A stretch of 64,000 bases of DNA from Acidobacteriota bacterium. GTDB taxonomy: Bacteria; Acidobacteriota; Terriglobia; Terriglobales; SCQP01. The stretch is taken from positions 1 to 64,000 of the forward strand of contig SCQP01000016.1 of NCBI GenBank assembly GCA_004299485.1. Reading direction: 5' to 3'. Of the stretch, positions 1 through 11,314 are shown in pieces; positions within the stretch are counted from its first letter, which is position 1; the number at the start of each line of letters is the position of its first letter. The translations under genes were made by a program, and so were the position numbers. Under the pieces are notes generated by a model. It worked only from the letters and a program-made list of their open reading frames with translations. It had not been told where the DNA came from and did not search any database.

Positions 1-131
1 TCGGCGTGGGCGACAGCTTCGCCGTTGAGGACCTGCTGGCCGGCCCGCGCGGCCTCTGGCGCGGCCGCAATCACTACCTCAACCTCGGCCTCGACCCGCC
101 CGCCGTGATCCTCCACCTGCAACGTGGTTGA
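1..131 (+). CDS. C-terminal end of a GH13-family alpha-glucan enzyme (partial)
   Basis: Only the last 42 codons are inside the window; the frame runs from base 3 to the TGA at 129-131. The peptide contains VEDLLAG, WRGRNHYLNLG and a final VILHLQR. This resembles the all-beta C-terminal domain of GlgE, trehalose synthase and related GH13 enzymes, which often end in a DLLtG..YxWxGrrNYVrLdP..pAH pattern. Which GH13 enzyme it is cannot be decided from this fragment. GlgE (alpha-1,4-glucan:maltose-1-phosphate maltosyltransferase) is my first guess. Confidence 0.45.
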   Translation, partial: GVGDSFAVEDLLAGPRGLWRGRNHYLNLGLDPPAVILHLQRG

Positions 132-180
132 AATCACGCAGGTGTTGAGCAGTGCTGCGAGGCAGGTCTCCGAGCAGCAC

Positions 181-240
181 TGCCTAATATTTTAGGCAAA
201 ACTATTGTATTAATCTATAATGCTTTGTATACTAGGCACA
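181..240 (+). promoter_or_regulatory. hipBA promoter with palindromic operator
   Basis: A perfect inverted repeat, TGCCTAA (181-187) and TTAGGCA (192-198), is separated by TATT. A further half-site, CTAGGCA, lies at about 232-238. A consensus -10 hexamer TATAAT occupies 216-221, so the palindrome covers the expected -35 region. HipB-type antitoxins repress their own operon by binding such dyads, and autoregulation is inferred from that. The first ATG of the downstream frame (220) lies inside the -10 hexamer, so it is unlikely to be the translation start. Confidence 0.6.
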
Positions 241-516
241 GTGCAGCTATTTTTACTGGGCAAGCAGATCCGCGAAAGGCGCAGGGCTATGAGGCTGAGT
301 CAGGGTTCGCTTGCCGAAAGAGCAAGGGTCAGCCGTGCCACGCTCGATGCGCTCGAGAACGGGCGATTGGGAGAGCTGGGGTTTATAAAGGTGGGCAGAA
401 TTTTGAGCGTGCTGGGACTGGAGCTGAGGCTCCAGGAGGCGCACTTGCGCCGGCCGACGCTGGAAGATCTTGTGAACGAGGACCCCGATGATCAAGGTGT
501 GGGCGGGCGGCGCTGA
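241..516 (+). CDS. HipB-like XRE-family antitoxin
   Basis: A small DNA-binding protein of about 91 residues with a helix-turn-helix of the Cro/CI (XRE) type: LGKQIRERRRAMRLSQ, then AERARVSRATLDALENGR, which is the recognition-helix region. It overlaps the HipA-like kinase gene by 29 bases, the usual antitoxin-first arrangement. The frame is open from an ATG at 220, but that ATG overlaps the -10 box; the GTG at 241 is the next in-frame start and keeps the whole domain. No convincing Shine-Dalgarno sequence is seen, so the message may be nearly leaderless. Role inferred: neutralises HipA and represses the operon through the dyad at 181-198. Confidence 0.75.
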   Translation: MQLFLLGKQIRERRRAMRLSQGSLAERARVSRATLDALENGRLGELGFIKVGRILSVLGLELRLQEAHLRRPTLEDLVNEDPDDQGVGGRR

Positions 517-1711
517 AGCCGGGCTGGTGGACCGCTTTGCCGGGCGCGGCGGCACATTTGTGTATGCGGCGGGAGTGCCGCCCGCAAGAGCGGTTTCGGT
601 GACGATGCCGGTTCGGCTGGCATCGTGGAATGTGTCGTATGGGCTGCCTCCGATTTTCGAGATGAGCCTGCCGGAAGGTGTGTTGCGTGAACGGCTGCGC
701 TTTGCGTTTGCCAAAGCGACCGGCAGATTCGACGATCTCGACCTGCTCGGCGTGGTGGGACGCTCGCAGATCGGACGGTTGCGATACACCGGCACCAGGG
801 AGTCGCTCGAGGAAGAGGTGCCGTTCCAATCTGTGGACGAGATTCTGGAGCAGCGGCGCGGCAAGGATCTATACCGCTATCTGCTCGATAAATTCGCATC
901 GAGCTCCGGCGTCAGCGGGGTACAACCGAAAATTCTGGTGCGCGATGAGGAGGCATCGGCTTCTCTTGCCGCGGCGAAAGTCCGGGCCTCCCCGAGCTTC
1001 CGTGGAGCCACCCACATTGTGAAATTTTGGGAAGAGAATGAGTTTCCGCAACTCGCTGCGAATGAGTACTTCTGCCTCCGCGTAGCGGAGAAGGCAGGTT
1101 TAGAGACACCGCGTTATCGGTTGGCTGAAGACGCGCGGGCGCTGGTGGTCGACCGGTTCGATCTGCGGCCGGACGGCACGTATCGGGGCTTTGAGGATTT
1201 TTGCGTGCTGAACGCACGCCACACCGATGAGAAGTATCGTGGCAGCTACGAGACTGCCGTGCTGAAGCGATTCGGCGAGTTTGCCAGGTCGCCCGACCTC
1301 GTCCAGGATCTGGAACGGCTGTTTACTCTCATCGTTCTCAACTGCGCTCTACGCAATGGCGATGCGCACCTGAAGAATTTCGGCATCGTATATGACGATG
1401 TGCTGGGCGCAGCGCGGCTCGCGCCGGTTTATGACGTTGTCACCACCGCGGTCTATTTGCCGCAGGACCGCATGGCTCTTACCCTCAACGGCCGTACGAA
1501 TTGGCCCAGTGCCCGGGAGCTGCAACGGCTGGGGGAAACGCGCGCAGGCTTATCGCCGGCTCGCGTGCGCGCGATCAGGGAACGTATAGCCGACGCGATG
1601 GGGGCGGTGTCGAAGGAGTTGCTCGCGCATATGCGGGAGCACGCGGATTTCGCAGAAATCGGCGCCAGGATGCTGCGCCACTGGGATGAGGGTCGCACGA
1701 CGTCTCTGTGA
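488..1711 (+). CDS. HipA-like serine/threonine kinase toxin
   Basis: A 407-residue HipA-family protein. The N-terminal half matches the HipA N1 subdomain (SYGLPPIFEMSLPEG near residues 50-65). The C-terminal kinase core shows the catalytic-loop signature NGDAHLKNF near residue 290 and a metal-binding PVYDVVTT segment about 20 residues later. The HipA family phosphorylates aminoacyl-tRNA synthetases or other translation targets; the substrate here is unknown. Length is slightly short for the family (about 410-440) but both halves are present. It is translationally coupled to the upstream antitoxin by a 29-base overlap. Just downstream lies a broken PIN toxin, so this edge of the locus has gathered several TA pieces. 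Confidence 0.85.
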   Translation: MIKVWAGGAEAGLVDRFAGRGGTFVYAAGVPPARAVSVTMPVRLASWNVSYGLPPIFEMSLPEGVLRERLRFAFAKATGRFDDLDLLGVVGRSQIGRLRYTGTRESLEEEVPFQSVDEILEQRRGKDLYRYLLDKFASSSGVSGVQPKILVRDEEASASLAAAKVRASPSFRGATHIVKFWEENEFPQLAANEYFCLRVAEKAGLETPRYRLAEDARALVVDRFDLRPDGTYRGFEDFCVLNARHTDEKYRGSYETAVLKRFGEFARSPDLVQDLERLFTLIVLNCALRNGDAHLKNFGIVYDDVLGAARLAPVYDVVTTAVYLPQDRMALTLNGRTNWPSARELQRLGETRAGLSPARVRAIRERIADAMGAVSKELLAHMREHADFAEIGARMLRHWDEGRTTSL

Positions 1712-1848
1712 TACCTCGCCGTCGTGACGAACCACCGCGGCAGGCGGGCCGGCAGATTACCCGCCTCGTTGCCGCGGATGAACTGTACGAACGGTCGCGA
1801 CCGGCGGCAAGATCACGGCCAGCCGTGACGAGTGACGACCGGCGATGA
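1708..1848 (+). other. Small ORF preceding the PIN-toxin remnant (possible antitoxin remnant)
   Basis: A 46-codon frame starts with GTG overlapping the hipA stop and ends in a TGA that overlaps the ATG of the PIN-domain fragment (ATGA). That overlap is typical of an antitoxin/toxin pair. The middle reads ITRLVAADELYERSR, but I do not recognise a known antitoxin family. It is Arg/Pro-rich and may be non-coding or a decayed antitoxin. Only its position supports it. Confidence 0.2.
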
Positions 1849-1950
1849 GCCCGCGCTCGTTTGTGGACACGAACGTATTGTTCTACGCCTATGACGCAGA
1901 GGCGGTCGTCAGGAGAACGATTGCGGCACAGATTTTCGACCGCTGTGGCG
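1845..1950 (+). pseudogene. N-terminal stump of a PIN-domain (VapC-type) toxin
   Basis: The first 35 codons read SFVDTNVLFYAYDAE and then RTIAAQIFDRC. This is the beta1 strand with the first catalytic Asp and the following helix of a VapC/PIN ribonuclease. After about base 1950 the similarity stops and the frame continues only as an antisense shadow of the DUF4340 gene. A PIN protein is about 130 residues with four acidic active-site positions, so roughly 100 residues and at least three catalytic acids are missing. The break coincides with a hairpin-rich segment (1980-2027), which suggests deletion or insertion. No active toxin can be made from this copy. Confidence 0.6.
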
Positions 1951-1979
1951 CGACGGCGCCGTTGCCGCGGAGCGAAGCC

Positions 1980-2027
1980 CAGCCACAGCCCGACCAGCGG
2001 GAGGGCGGCTCCCACAAGAGGTGGCTG
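1980..2027. repeat. REP-like nested inverted repeat
   Basis: Outer arms CAGCCAC (1980-1986) and GTGGCTG (2021-2027) enclose inner arms GGGAG (1999-2003) and CTCCC (2009-2013). A further small dyad, GTGGC/GCCAC, follows at 2021-2033. The element lies between the PIN stump and the stop codon of the leftward DUF4340 gene (2052), where it could act as a transcription-ending hairpin for that gene or be a REP-type mobile palindrome. There is no T-run on either strand. Confidence 0.4.
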
Positions 2028-2051
2028 TGCCACTCGAAAACCTGCTTGTGG

Positions 2052-2996
2052 CTACTTGCTGACCACCGCCGGTGGCGCAGCGGGCGAGGTGAGATTGGTG
2101 ATGTCGCTGATGAGGTAGTCGCTGAGCGTGAACACCGCCGGGGTTTCGGAGTTGCGCGCGTAGTATTCGGCGGCGCCGGTTTTGGCGCCAATCGTGAGCG
2201 TATCCTGGCCGCCTTGCCATTCCAGCGTGACCACGTAGCTGGGATGGGCGAGACCATCGTTGGAGGCGAGCTTCGCCGCCGTGGCCGCGTCCGGCGCCTT
2301 CATGGCATTCATTTGGGCGTCGCTGAGCGATTCGATCAACGACGTGATGTTGCTGGCCTGAGCTTTCGGCCAGGCATCCTTGGTTTTGGTGAAATGCAGG
2401 GGCTTGCCTTTGGCGGTAAGGGTAACGCCCGTGACCTGACCGCTGGGGAAATGCAGCACCTGCTTGTCCTGGAGATCGAACGCCGCCTTGAGCGAGTCGG
2501 TCTTGATGTAGCTGGAGACCATCTCGATCGCACCCTGGCTGCCTACGCGGAAATAAGTGTTGTCGCCGGTCGGGGTATCGCTGCCGAAAATGAAATCGAT
2601 GGTTTTACCGCTGGCAAGACCGAGCTCGACCGTCGAGGGTTGACCGGTCTTAGCCGCAGCATCGAGGCCGAAGTTCGCGAGCTGGATTTTCGGCGTGACG
2701 TCGCTAACCTTGGTGGCGCCGGTGATGTTGTCGAGAGTGTTGATCAGGCTGGAGACCGCAGTGGAATCGGCGGCAAATGGGTACGGTTGCTCGAGCCTCC
2801 AATTCGACCCGGATTTGGTGAGTACAACGTCGGGCTGCCCCGGCTGTTGAATCGCGATGCGCTGCACATCGGAAGCCGTTAACGTGACCAGGGGTTTGGC
2901 CGGGGCGACGGGCTTGGCCTTGTGGGGCCACCTGAGGACCGCGACGATCACGATCAGAACGATTACGGCAACCACCAGACGCCACCAGGATTTCAC
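2052..2996 (-). CDS. DUF4340 domain-containing membrane-anchored protein
   Basis: A 314-residue protein with an N-terminal transmembrane anchor (residues about 5-22, WWRLVVAVIVLIVIVAVL) and a long soluble part predicted outside the membrane. The pattern of short repeats such as SNWRLEQPYPFAADSTAVSSLINTL and later VLHFPSGQVTGVTL is typical of DUF4340. DUF4340 genes regularly follow gldG-like genes in ABC modules; here the start overlaps the GldG-like gene by 4 bases. It is the last of four leftward genes (ATPase, permease, GldG-like, DUF4340), so it probably works with that transporter at the cell envelope. Its biochemical role is unknown. Confidence 0.75.
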   Translation of the reverse strand: MKSWWRLVVAVIVLIVIVAVLRWPHKAKPVAPAKPLVTLTASDVQRIAIQQPGQPDVVLTKSGSNWRLEQPYPFAADSTAVSSLINTLDNITGATKVSDVTPKIQLANFGLDAAAKTGQPSTVELGLASGKTIDFIFGSDTPTGDNTYFRVGSQGAIEMVSSYIKTDSLKAAFDLQDKQVLHFPSGQVTGVTLTAKGKPLHFTKTKDAWPKAQASNITSLIESLSDAQMNAMKAPDAATAAKLASNDGLAHPSYVVTLEWQGGQDTLTIGAKTGAAEYYARNSETPAVFTLSDYLISDITNLTSPAAPPAVVSK

Positions 2997-4402
2997 AGTG
3001 TCCTCCGCTTCAAGTTGACACCGATGCCGATGAGGATGATGAGCACCGGCAGCCCGATCAGGAACATGAGGAACAGGCCACGCATCTGGCCGGCGGTGAT
3101 GTTTACCGGCGCCCCGGTAGGCGGCGTCGGGCGGATGGTGATGAACTTCTGCTGGCCCGCAAGCCAGTCCATGGTATTGAGAAACAGATCGCGGTTGCCC
3201 TGAAAGTCGATGATGGCGTTGGAGACGATATCGGGGCTGCCGTAGACGACAAAGCGGGCTTCGGTGCTGTCACCCACGTTTTGCAGGCCAACGCCGCTCG
3301 ATACCGTTGGCAGCGTGCCCGCCACCCCCAGCGTGAGCGGACCGTGTCGGTCGCTAGCAGGATTGACATGTACCTGGTTGTTGGCGAAGTGGGTGGCGGC
3401 AAAGCTGTCGGGCGTGGTTTCCAGCAGCGGCGTCACCACCGCGCGCGAGTTGGCTATAGTGCCGGGCTCGACCGTACGGGCATAGGGAAATAGCGTCGCC
3501 ACCTGATGCATATTGGCGGTGATGGGGTGCTGGTCGTAATGGGCGACAACCGGCATGAGCTCGCTGGCGCCAAACAGGCGGCCGATACCACTGGTATCGA
3601 CGACGACATCGGGCGTGAGTTTGATGTCAAGCTGAGTGTCGAGATAGTTGATCAGCGGGCCGTTGGTTTCCGGATTGACCATGAACAGCGCATCGCCGCC
3701 GCCATTGATGTAGTCCTCAATTGCCGTGACCTCCGGCGCCAGCAGCGGGTGAGTAGGGCCGGCGACGATCAGCGCCGCACAATCCTTGGGTACGGCCGGG
3801 GTCTGCGCTAAGACCAGGGTCTTGACCGTGAAGTTTTCCGACTCCAGCGCGGATTTGAGGGCGCTGTAGCCATTGCGCCCATTGTCATCGGGAGATCGCT
3901 CGCCATCGCCCGCGACAAAGTAGACGATCTTCTTGGCGCCCTTGAGCACGCGGACGATGGCGTTGGTGACGTCCTGCTCGGTCATGTTGGTGACGATCTG
4001 CTGCTGATCGCCGCTCTGCACCACGATGGAGCCGTAAGACTGAATCTTGTACTGCCGTGCTTCGGCGGGATGGCGATCGGGGTCAATATATTGCACATTG
4101 ACCAGACGCGACTGCCGCTGGTACCGGTCGAAAAACTGACGCGCAGCGCCGAAGTTCGAACTGCGGTCAAACAGAATGAGATGCAGTGGTTTGTTCAGCT
4201 CGGAAAGAATTTTTACGGATTCCGCGCTGAGCGTATAGCGGTGGCTTTTGGTCCAATCCCAGCTTTTGTCGTGCCGGTTGGCGAGGACATTGACCACCAC
4301 CAGCACCGCCAGAACCACGATGAGATAAACGACCAGTGAGCTGCGTTGCAGCAGCCGGCTGGGTTTGCGGGCTTTTTGCGGAGTCTTTTCGTCGTTGGCC
4401 AT
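2993..4402 (-). CDS. GldG-like auxiliary protein of an ABC-2 transporter
   Basis: A 469-residue protein with a transmembrane helix at each end: residues about 20-42 (SLVVYLIVVLAVLVVVNVLA) and about 440-462 (GLFLMFLIGLPVLIILIGIGV). Between them lies a large extracytoplasmic ABC-2 auxiliary domain. The segment KIVYFVAGDGERSPDD and the conserved DALFMVNPET strand fit the GldG/ABC_transp_aux family. In gliding Bacteroidetes GldG works with GldA and GldF; in other phyla the module occurs without gliding, and its substrate is unknown. The gene lies 3 bases downstream of the permease and overlaps the DUF4340 gene by 4, so the four genes are almost certainly one operon. Confidence 0.8.
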   Translation of the reverse strand: MANDEKTPQKARKPSRLLQRSSLVVYLIVVLAVLVVVNVLANRHDKSWDWTKSHRYTLSAESVKILSELNKPLHLILFDRSSNFGAARQFFDRYQRQSRLVNVQYIDPDRHPAEARQYKIQSYGSIVVQSGDQQQIVTNMTEQDVTNAIVRVLKGAKKIVYFVAGDGERSPDDNGRNGYSALKSALESENFTVKTLVLAQTPAVPKDCAALIVAGPTHPLLAPEVTAIEDYINGGGDALFMVNPETNGPLINYLDTQLDIKLTPDVVVDTSGIGRLFGASELMPVVAHYDQHPITANMHQVATLFPYARTVEPGTIANSRAVVTPLLETTPDSFAATHFANNQVHVNPASDRHGPLTLGVAGTLPTVSSGVGLQNVGDSTEARFVVYGSPDIVSNAIIDFQGNRDLFLNTMDWLAGQQKFITIRPTPPTGAPVNITAGQMRGLFLMFLIGLPVLIILIGIGVNLKRRTL

Positions 4403-4405
4403 GCG

Positions 4406-5157
4406 TTACTCCGCCAGCTCCATGCGGCGCGCCGTCAGGAACAGACCGGCAACGATGAGGCTGAGATAGTAAATGACATCCTTGATGTCCACAATGCCCT
4501 GCGTGAAGTTCTGCAGATGCGAGGTGATCGACAAGTAGGCGACTACGTGCGAAATGGCGCCACTGCCGTAGGCGGTCACCCAGTCGGCAACCCAGAGGAG
4601 CAGAAACAACATGAAGGTGATGGCGCCGGCGACAATCTGATTCTTCGTAAAGCTGGAGATCAGCAGGCCGATCGCCAGAAAGGCCGCGCCGAGCAGCAGC
4701 AGACCGAGAAAGTTGGCGCCGGCGGTGAGCAGATCGGGCTTGCCATAGTGCGCGATGGCGGCGACGTAGAAGCCGGCGATGATCAGCAGCAGGATCAGCA
4801 GACCGAGAGCGGCAAAAAACTTGCCCAGGATCACATCCATGCGGCGGATGGGGGCGGTCTTGAGCAGCTCGATGGTGCCGCTGCGCATTTCCTCCGAATA
4901 CAGCCGCATGGTCACCATGGGCAGCAGAAATAGCAGCGTAATGCCGATGTCAAAGGTCAGCGGCGCCAGCACCTGCACGTTGACGTTGGGGCTGGTAGCG
5001 CCGAACTGGCCGCCACCCAGGCTCTGGACGACAAAGACGGCGAGCATGCTGTAAAAGAAGAACGCCGTCACCAGCGCGAACAGCGCGAGAACGACGTAGG
5101 CGATGGGTCCGGTGAAATAGGACTTCCACTCCTTGCGCATGATGGCCCACATGGCGC

Positions 5158-5161
<4 letters not shown>
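4406..5161 (-). CDS. ABC-2 type transporter permease (GldF-like)
   Basis: A 251-residue integral membrane protein with about six hydrophobic helices, including IAYVVLALFALVTAFFFYSML near the N-terminus and LTFDIGITLLFLLPMVTMRL. The latter is followed by the charged loop EEMRSGTIELLKTAPIRRMD, a hallmark of ABC-2 permeases of the NosY/GldF type. It overlaps the ATPase gene by 4 bases (start ATG inside the ATPase stop region), so the two are translationally coupled. It should form the membrane channel of the exporter powered by the ATPase at 5158-6150. The substrate is unknown. Confidence 0.85.
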
Positions 5162-6150
<989 letters not shown>

Positions 6151-6253
6151 GCGTGCTTCCTCCGGAAAAACTCAGTATAGACGAATGGGGCAGGCTCAGG
6201 GTTACAGAATACGACAGGTCACGGTAGGAGCCGAAACAGGCGCATATTGTGAT

Positions 6254-7201
6254 CTATATAGAGGTCGAGGCGGTCAGACGGGCGCGAAAGAAGTCTATGG
6301 TCCGGCGCAGACCGTCTTCGAGCGGGATTTGGGGCTGCCAGCCGAGCAACTCGCGGGCGCGGCTGATGTCGGGGCAACGGCGTTTGGGGTCGTCGGTGGG
6401 CAGCGGCTGGAAGGCAATATTCTCGGGCGCACCCACGAGCCGGGCGACCACCCCCGCGAATTCGATAATCGGCGTTTCGGTAGGATTGCCAATGTTGATG
6501 GGGTAAGGATCGGAGCAATCAAGCAGCCGCCGGAGGCCTTCGATCTCGTCCTCCACGTAACAGAAGCTGCGGGTTTGCGAGCCGTCGCCAAACACCGTCA
6601 GTGGCTCGCCCCGCAGCGCCTGGGCCACCAGTGCGGGGACGACGCGGCCATCATCGAGGCGCATGCGTGGCCCATAGGTGTTGAAGATCCGAGCAATCCG
6701 CGTCGGCAGGCCATAGGTGCGGTGATAGGCCATGGTGAGCGCTTCGGCAAAGCGCTTGCTTTCGTCATAGCAGGAGCGCGGCCCGACCGGATTGACGTTG
6801 CCCCAGTAATCCTCGCGCTGCGGATGCACCAGCGGATCGCCATAGGCCTCCGATGTGCAGGTAATCATGAAGCCGGCATTGCGCGCGCGCGCCAGTTCGA
6901 GGCAATTCCAGGTGCCCACGCTGCCCACCCGGAGGATTTCGAGGCGCAACCGGGCGAAATCGACCGGACTCGCCGGTGAGGCGAAATTGGCCACCATCCC
7001 GAGCGGCCCGACATCGGGCAAAGGCTCGCAGATATCGTGGCGCACGAAGGTAAAGCGCGGCTCGCGCTGCAGGCCCTCGAGATTCGCCTCGCTGCCGGTC
7101 ACCAGGTTATCGAGGCAAACGACCGTATGCCCTTCGGCGATCAGCCGGTCGCAAAAATGAGAGCCGAGAAAGCCCGCCCCGCCAGCCACCAAAATGCGCA
7201 T
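6254..7201 (-). CDS. NAD-dependent sugar-nucleotide epimerase/decarboxylase (UXS-like)
   Basis: A short-chain (extended SDR) enzyme of 315 residues starting at the ATG at 7199-7201. The NAD-binding [14 protein letters not shown] sits directly at the N-terminus. Later come NFASPASP, the TSEAYGDP strand with the catalytic Ser/Thr, and YDESKR with the YxxxK pair. The combination of ASPASP and [16 protein letters not shown] closely matches UDP-glucuronate decarboxylase (UDP-xylose synthase), which makes UDP-xylose for surface polysaccharide; a related epimerase is possible. The frame stays open a further 378 bases upstream, into a decayed copy of a small membrane protein gene, because that copy has lost its stop codon. 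I take 7201 as the start because the enzyme family begins exactly there. Confidence 0.85.
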   Translation of the reverse strand: MRILVAGGAGFLGSHFCDRLIAEGHTVVCLDNLVTGSEANLEGLQREPRFTFVRHDICEPLPDVGPLGMVANFASPASPVDFARLRLEILRVGSVGTWNCLELARARNAGFMITCTSEAYGDPLVHPQREDYWGNVNPVGPRSCYDESKRFAEALTMAYHRTYGLPTRIARIFNTYGPRMRLDDGRVVPALVAQALRGEPLTVFGDGSQTRSFCYVEDEIEGLRRLLDCSDPYPINIGNPTETPIIEFAGVVARLVGAPENIAFQPLPTDDPKRRCPDISRARELLGWQPQIPLEDGLRRTIDFFRARLTASTSI

Positions 7202-7246
7202 GGTTCTCAGACTAGCAGAGGCGCGGGTGGGGACGGTTGCGTGAAC

Positions 7247-7586
7247 TAACGGAAGTCCGCATGACGGGGTATTGCACGCATGATCGTTATGCCGATAGGC
7301 AGCTACGGCGACGCCGAGGATGGCCGCAACCGCGATGATGGCCCAGCGCAGCCAGCGGTGCGACCTACGCACGGACGGCCGCGACTGCTCGGAAAGAGCC
7401 CGGGCGCGGACGCCGGGCAGGAGGGTTCGCGGGGACCTATTGACGGGAGCTTCTGCCGCGTAGCGGCTCGAGCCAACCCGTGCCGTCGCGACCGGCGCTG
7501 CGGCCGTTGGCAGCACAGTCGTGACTGGCGCCTGTGGAGCAGCAAAAAGGCCGAGTGGCGCTAACAGGGCGAGCGTCAAGTCTCAT
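7247..7586 (-). pseudogene. Decayed duplicate of the small signal-peptide/membrane protein gene at 7634-7978
   Basis: On the minus strand this segment mirrors the gene at 7634-7978: a signal-peptide-like [14 protein letters not shown] (parent LASLGLFAAAQAP), an Ala/Pro-rich middle, then [17 protein letters not shown] (parent HHWLRWAIVSVAAILGV) and a terminal GLP. Two lesions are visible. Just after the ancestral ATG (7584-7586) about 5 bases are missing relative to the intact copy, which shifts the frame. At the end, the TAA of the intact copy is TTA here (7247-7249), so the frame runs on into the epimerase. A TTG at 7577-7579 could still open the shifted frame. Most likely a tandem duplication in decay; a genuine fusion protein is less likely. 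Confidence 0.7.
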
Positions 7587-7633
7587 CGATCACCTCTGCC
7601 GACGCACCAGCAGCGAGCCTGGAGCAGATTGAG

Positions 7634-7978
7634 TTATGGCAGCCCCGTTGTGATCTGCTGGGTTTTGACGTTTTTGTTGATCGCAATTATCGCGATTACG
7701 CCGAGAATGGCGGCAACGGAGACGATAGCCCATCGCAGCCAGTGGTGCTGATTACGCGCGGACGGCTGCGTCTGCTCTAGTTGGACCGAATCGCCCGCGG
7801 CGGGTTGGGTGACTCCCGACGGCCGACCAACGGAGGCCCCCGTCGCGTGGCCGATCGAGACAGTCCCTGCCGATGCAGCCGGCACCGCCGCCCGCGACGG
7901 CCCGGGCGTGGCCGGCGCCTGTGCAGCAGCGAAAAGGCCGAGTGACGCGAGGAACGCGAGCGCCAGTAGCAGTTTCAT
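7634..7978 (-). CDS. Small exported protein with C-terminal membrane helix, unknown function
   Basis: A 114-residue protein starting at the ATG at 7976-7978, preceded by GAGAGGCGACCG, a fair ribosome binding site. Residues 1-20 (MKLLLALAFLASLGLFAAAQ) look like a cleavable signal peptide. Residues about 20-75 are Ala/Gly/Pro/Thr-rich and low in complexity. A transmembrane helix WLRWAIVSVAAILGVIAIIAI follows, with a short polar tail ending in GLP. I do not recognise a family. A damaged second copy lies directly downstream (7247-7586), so the gene was tandemly duplicated. The arrangement suggests a small envelope protein. Confidence 0.6.
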   Translation of the reverse strand: MKLLLALAFLASLGLFAAAQAPATPGPSRAAVPAASAGTVSIGHATGASVGRPSGVTQPAAGDSVQLEQTQPSARNQHHWLRWAIVSVAAILGVIAIIAINKNVKTQQITTGLP

Positions 7979-8039
7979 CGGTCGCCTCTCGGGGTTGCTG
8001 GCGCCTTCGCTGATGGCTGAGGTGCGGGTTTCGAGGGCT

Positions 8040-8237
8040 TCACACTGGCCATAGTTCACTGCCAACCTCGTTCGCGTAATGCACCAGCACCGTGCCGTCG
8101 GTCATGAGGATCATGGTTCCAGGATAAAAGCCTATCGGCATGGTCGTCCAGCTTTGGGCGCGAGCAAAAGGCGATGCAAACACGAACGCGAGAAGGGCGA
8201 CACAGCCAAAGAGCCGGGTGACAATTCTCAACAACAT
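8040..8237 (-). pseudogene. Truncated secreted propeller-like protein (N-terminal fragment)
   Basis: A 65-codon frame with a clear signal peptide (LLRIVTRLFGCVALLAFVFA, cut near FARAQ), followed by FYPGTMILMTDGTVLVHYAN. This is like the first blade of secreted Kelch/galactose-oxidase-type propellers, in which a GTMxLLTDGxVMV strand recurs. Such proteins are several hundred residues long, but this frame stops after ELWPV. The start has a good GGAGG site just upstream (8240-8244 on the plus strand reads CTCC). I read it as a gene that lost everything after its first blade; a genuine small secreted protein cannot be excluded. Confidence 0.4.
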
Positions 8238-8467
8238 AACGCCTCCTTAAGACATGTCACGGCGCAATATTTCTCTGCGCACACTGTGACTGTGCCCCCC
8301 CCCCCGCGGCGTGTCAATGTAAAACGTTGAGAAAGAGCGCTCTTCCGGCCTTGGGACGCCAAAGGTCCATTCATCCTTGCGTCGAAATTGTCACAATGCT
8401 GTGAAGATCCAGGCGTGGTGGCGCGAAGGGGCACGCGGATCGGGGCCATGGCAAAATAGAGGATTGC
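8238..8467. other. 230-bp intergenic region upstream of uvrA with C11 tract and 12-bp palindrome
   Basis: This divergent spacer holds a run of 11 C residues (8295-8305) and a perfect palindrome AAGAGCGCTCTT (8333-8344). There is a usable uvrA ribosome binding site (GAGG about 6 bases before the ATG at 8468). I did not find a recognisable LexA box. No gene is seen. The palindrome could be an operator for uvrA or part of a hairpin. Confidence 0.4.

Positions 8468-11310
<2,843 letters not shown>

Positions 11311-11314
<4 letters not shown>

Noticed and set aside
1951-2882. Long rightward frame continuing from the PIN-domain stump
   Set aside because: Beyond base 1950 it is antisense to the DUF4340 gene, has no recognisable domain and an Arg/Gly-rich composition typical of high-GC shadow frames.
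8238-8467. Possible LexA (SOS) box in front of uvrA
   Set aside because: No convincing GAAC-type or CTGT-type inverted site was seen; the AAGAGCGCTCTT palindrome does not match known LexA consensus sequences.
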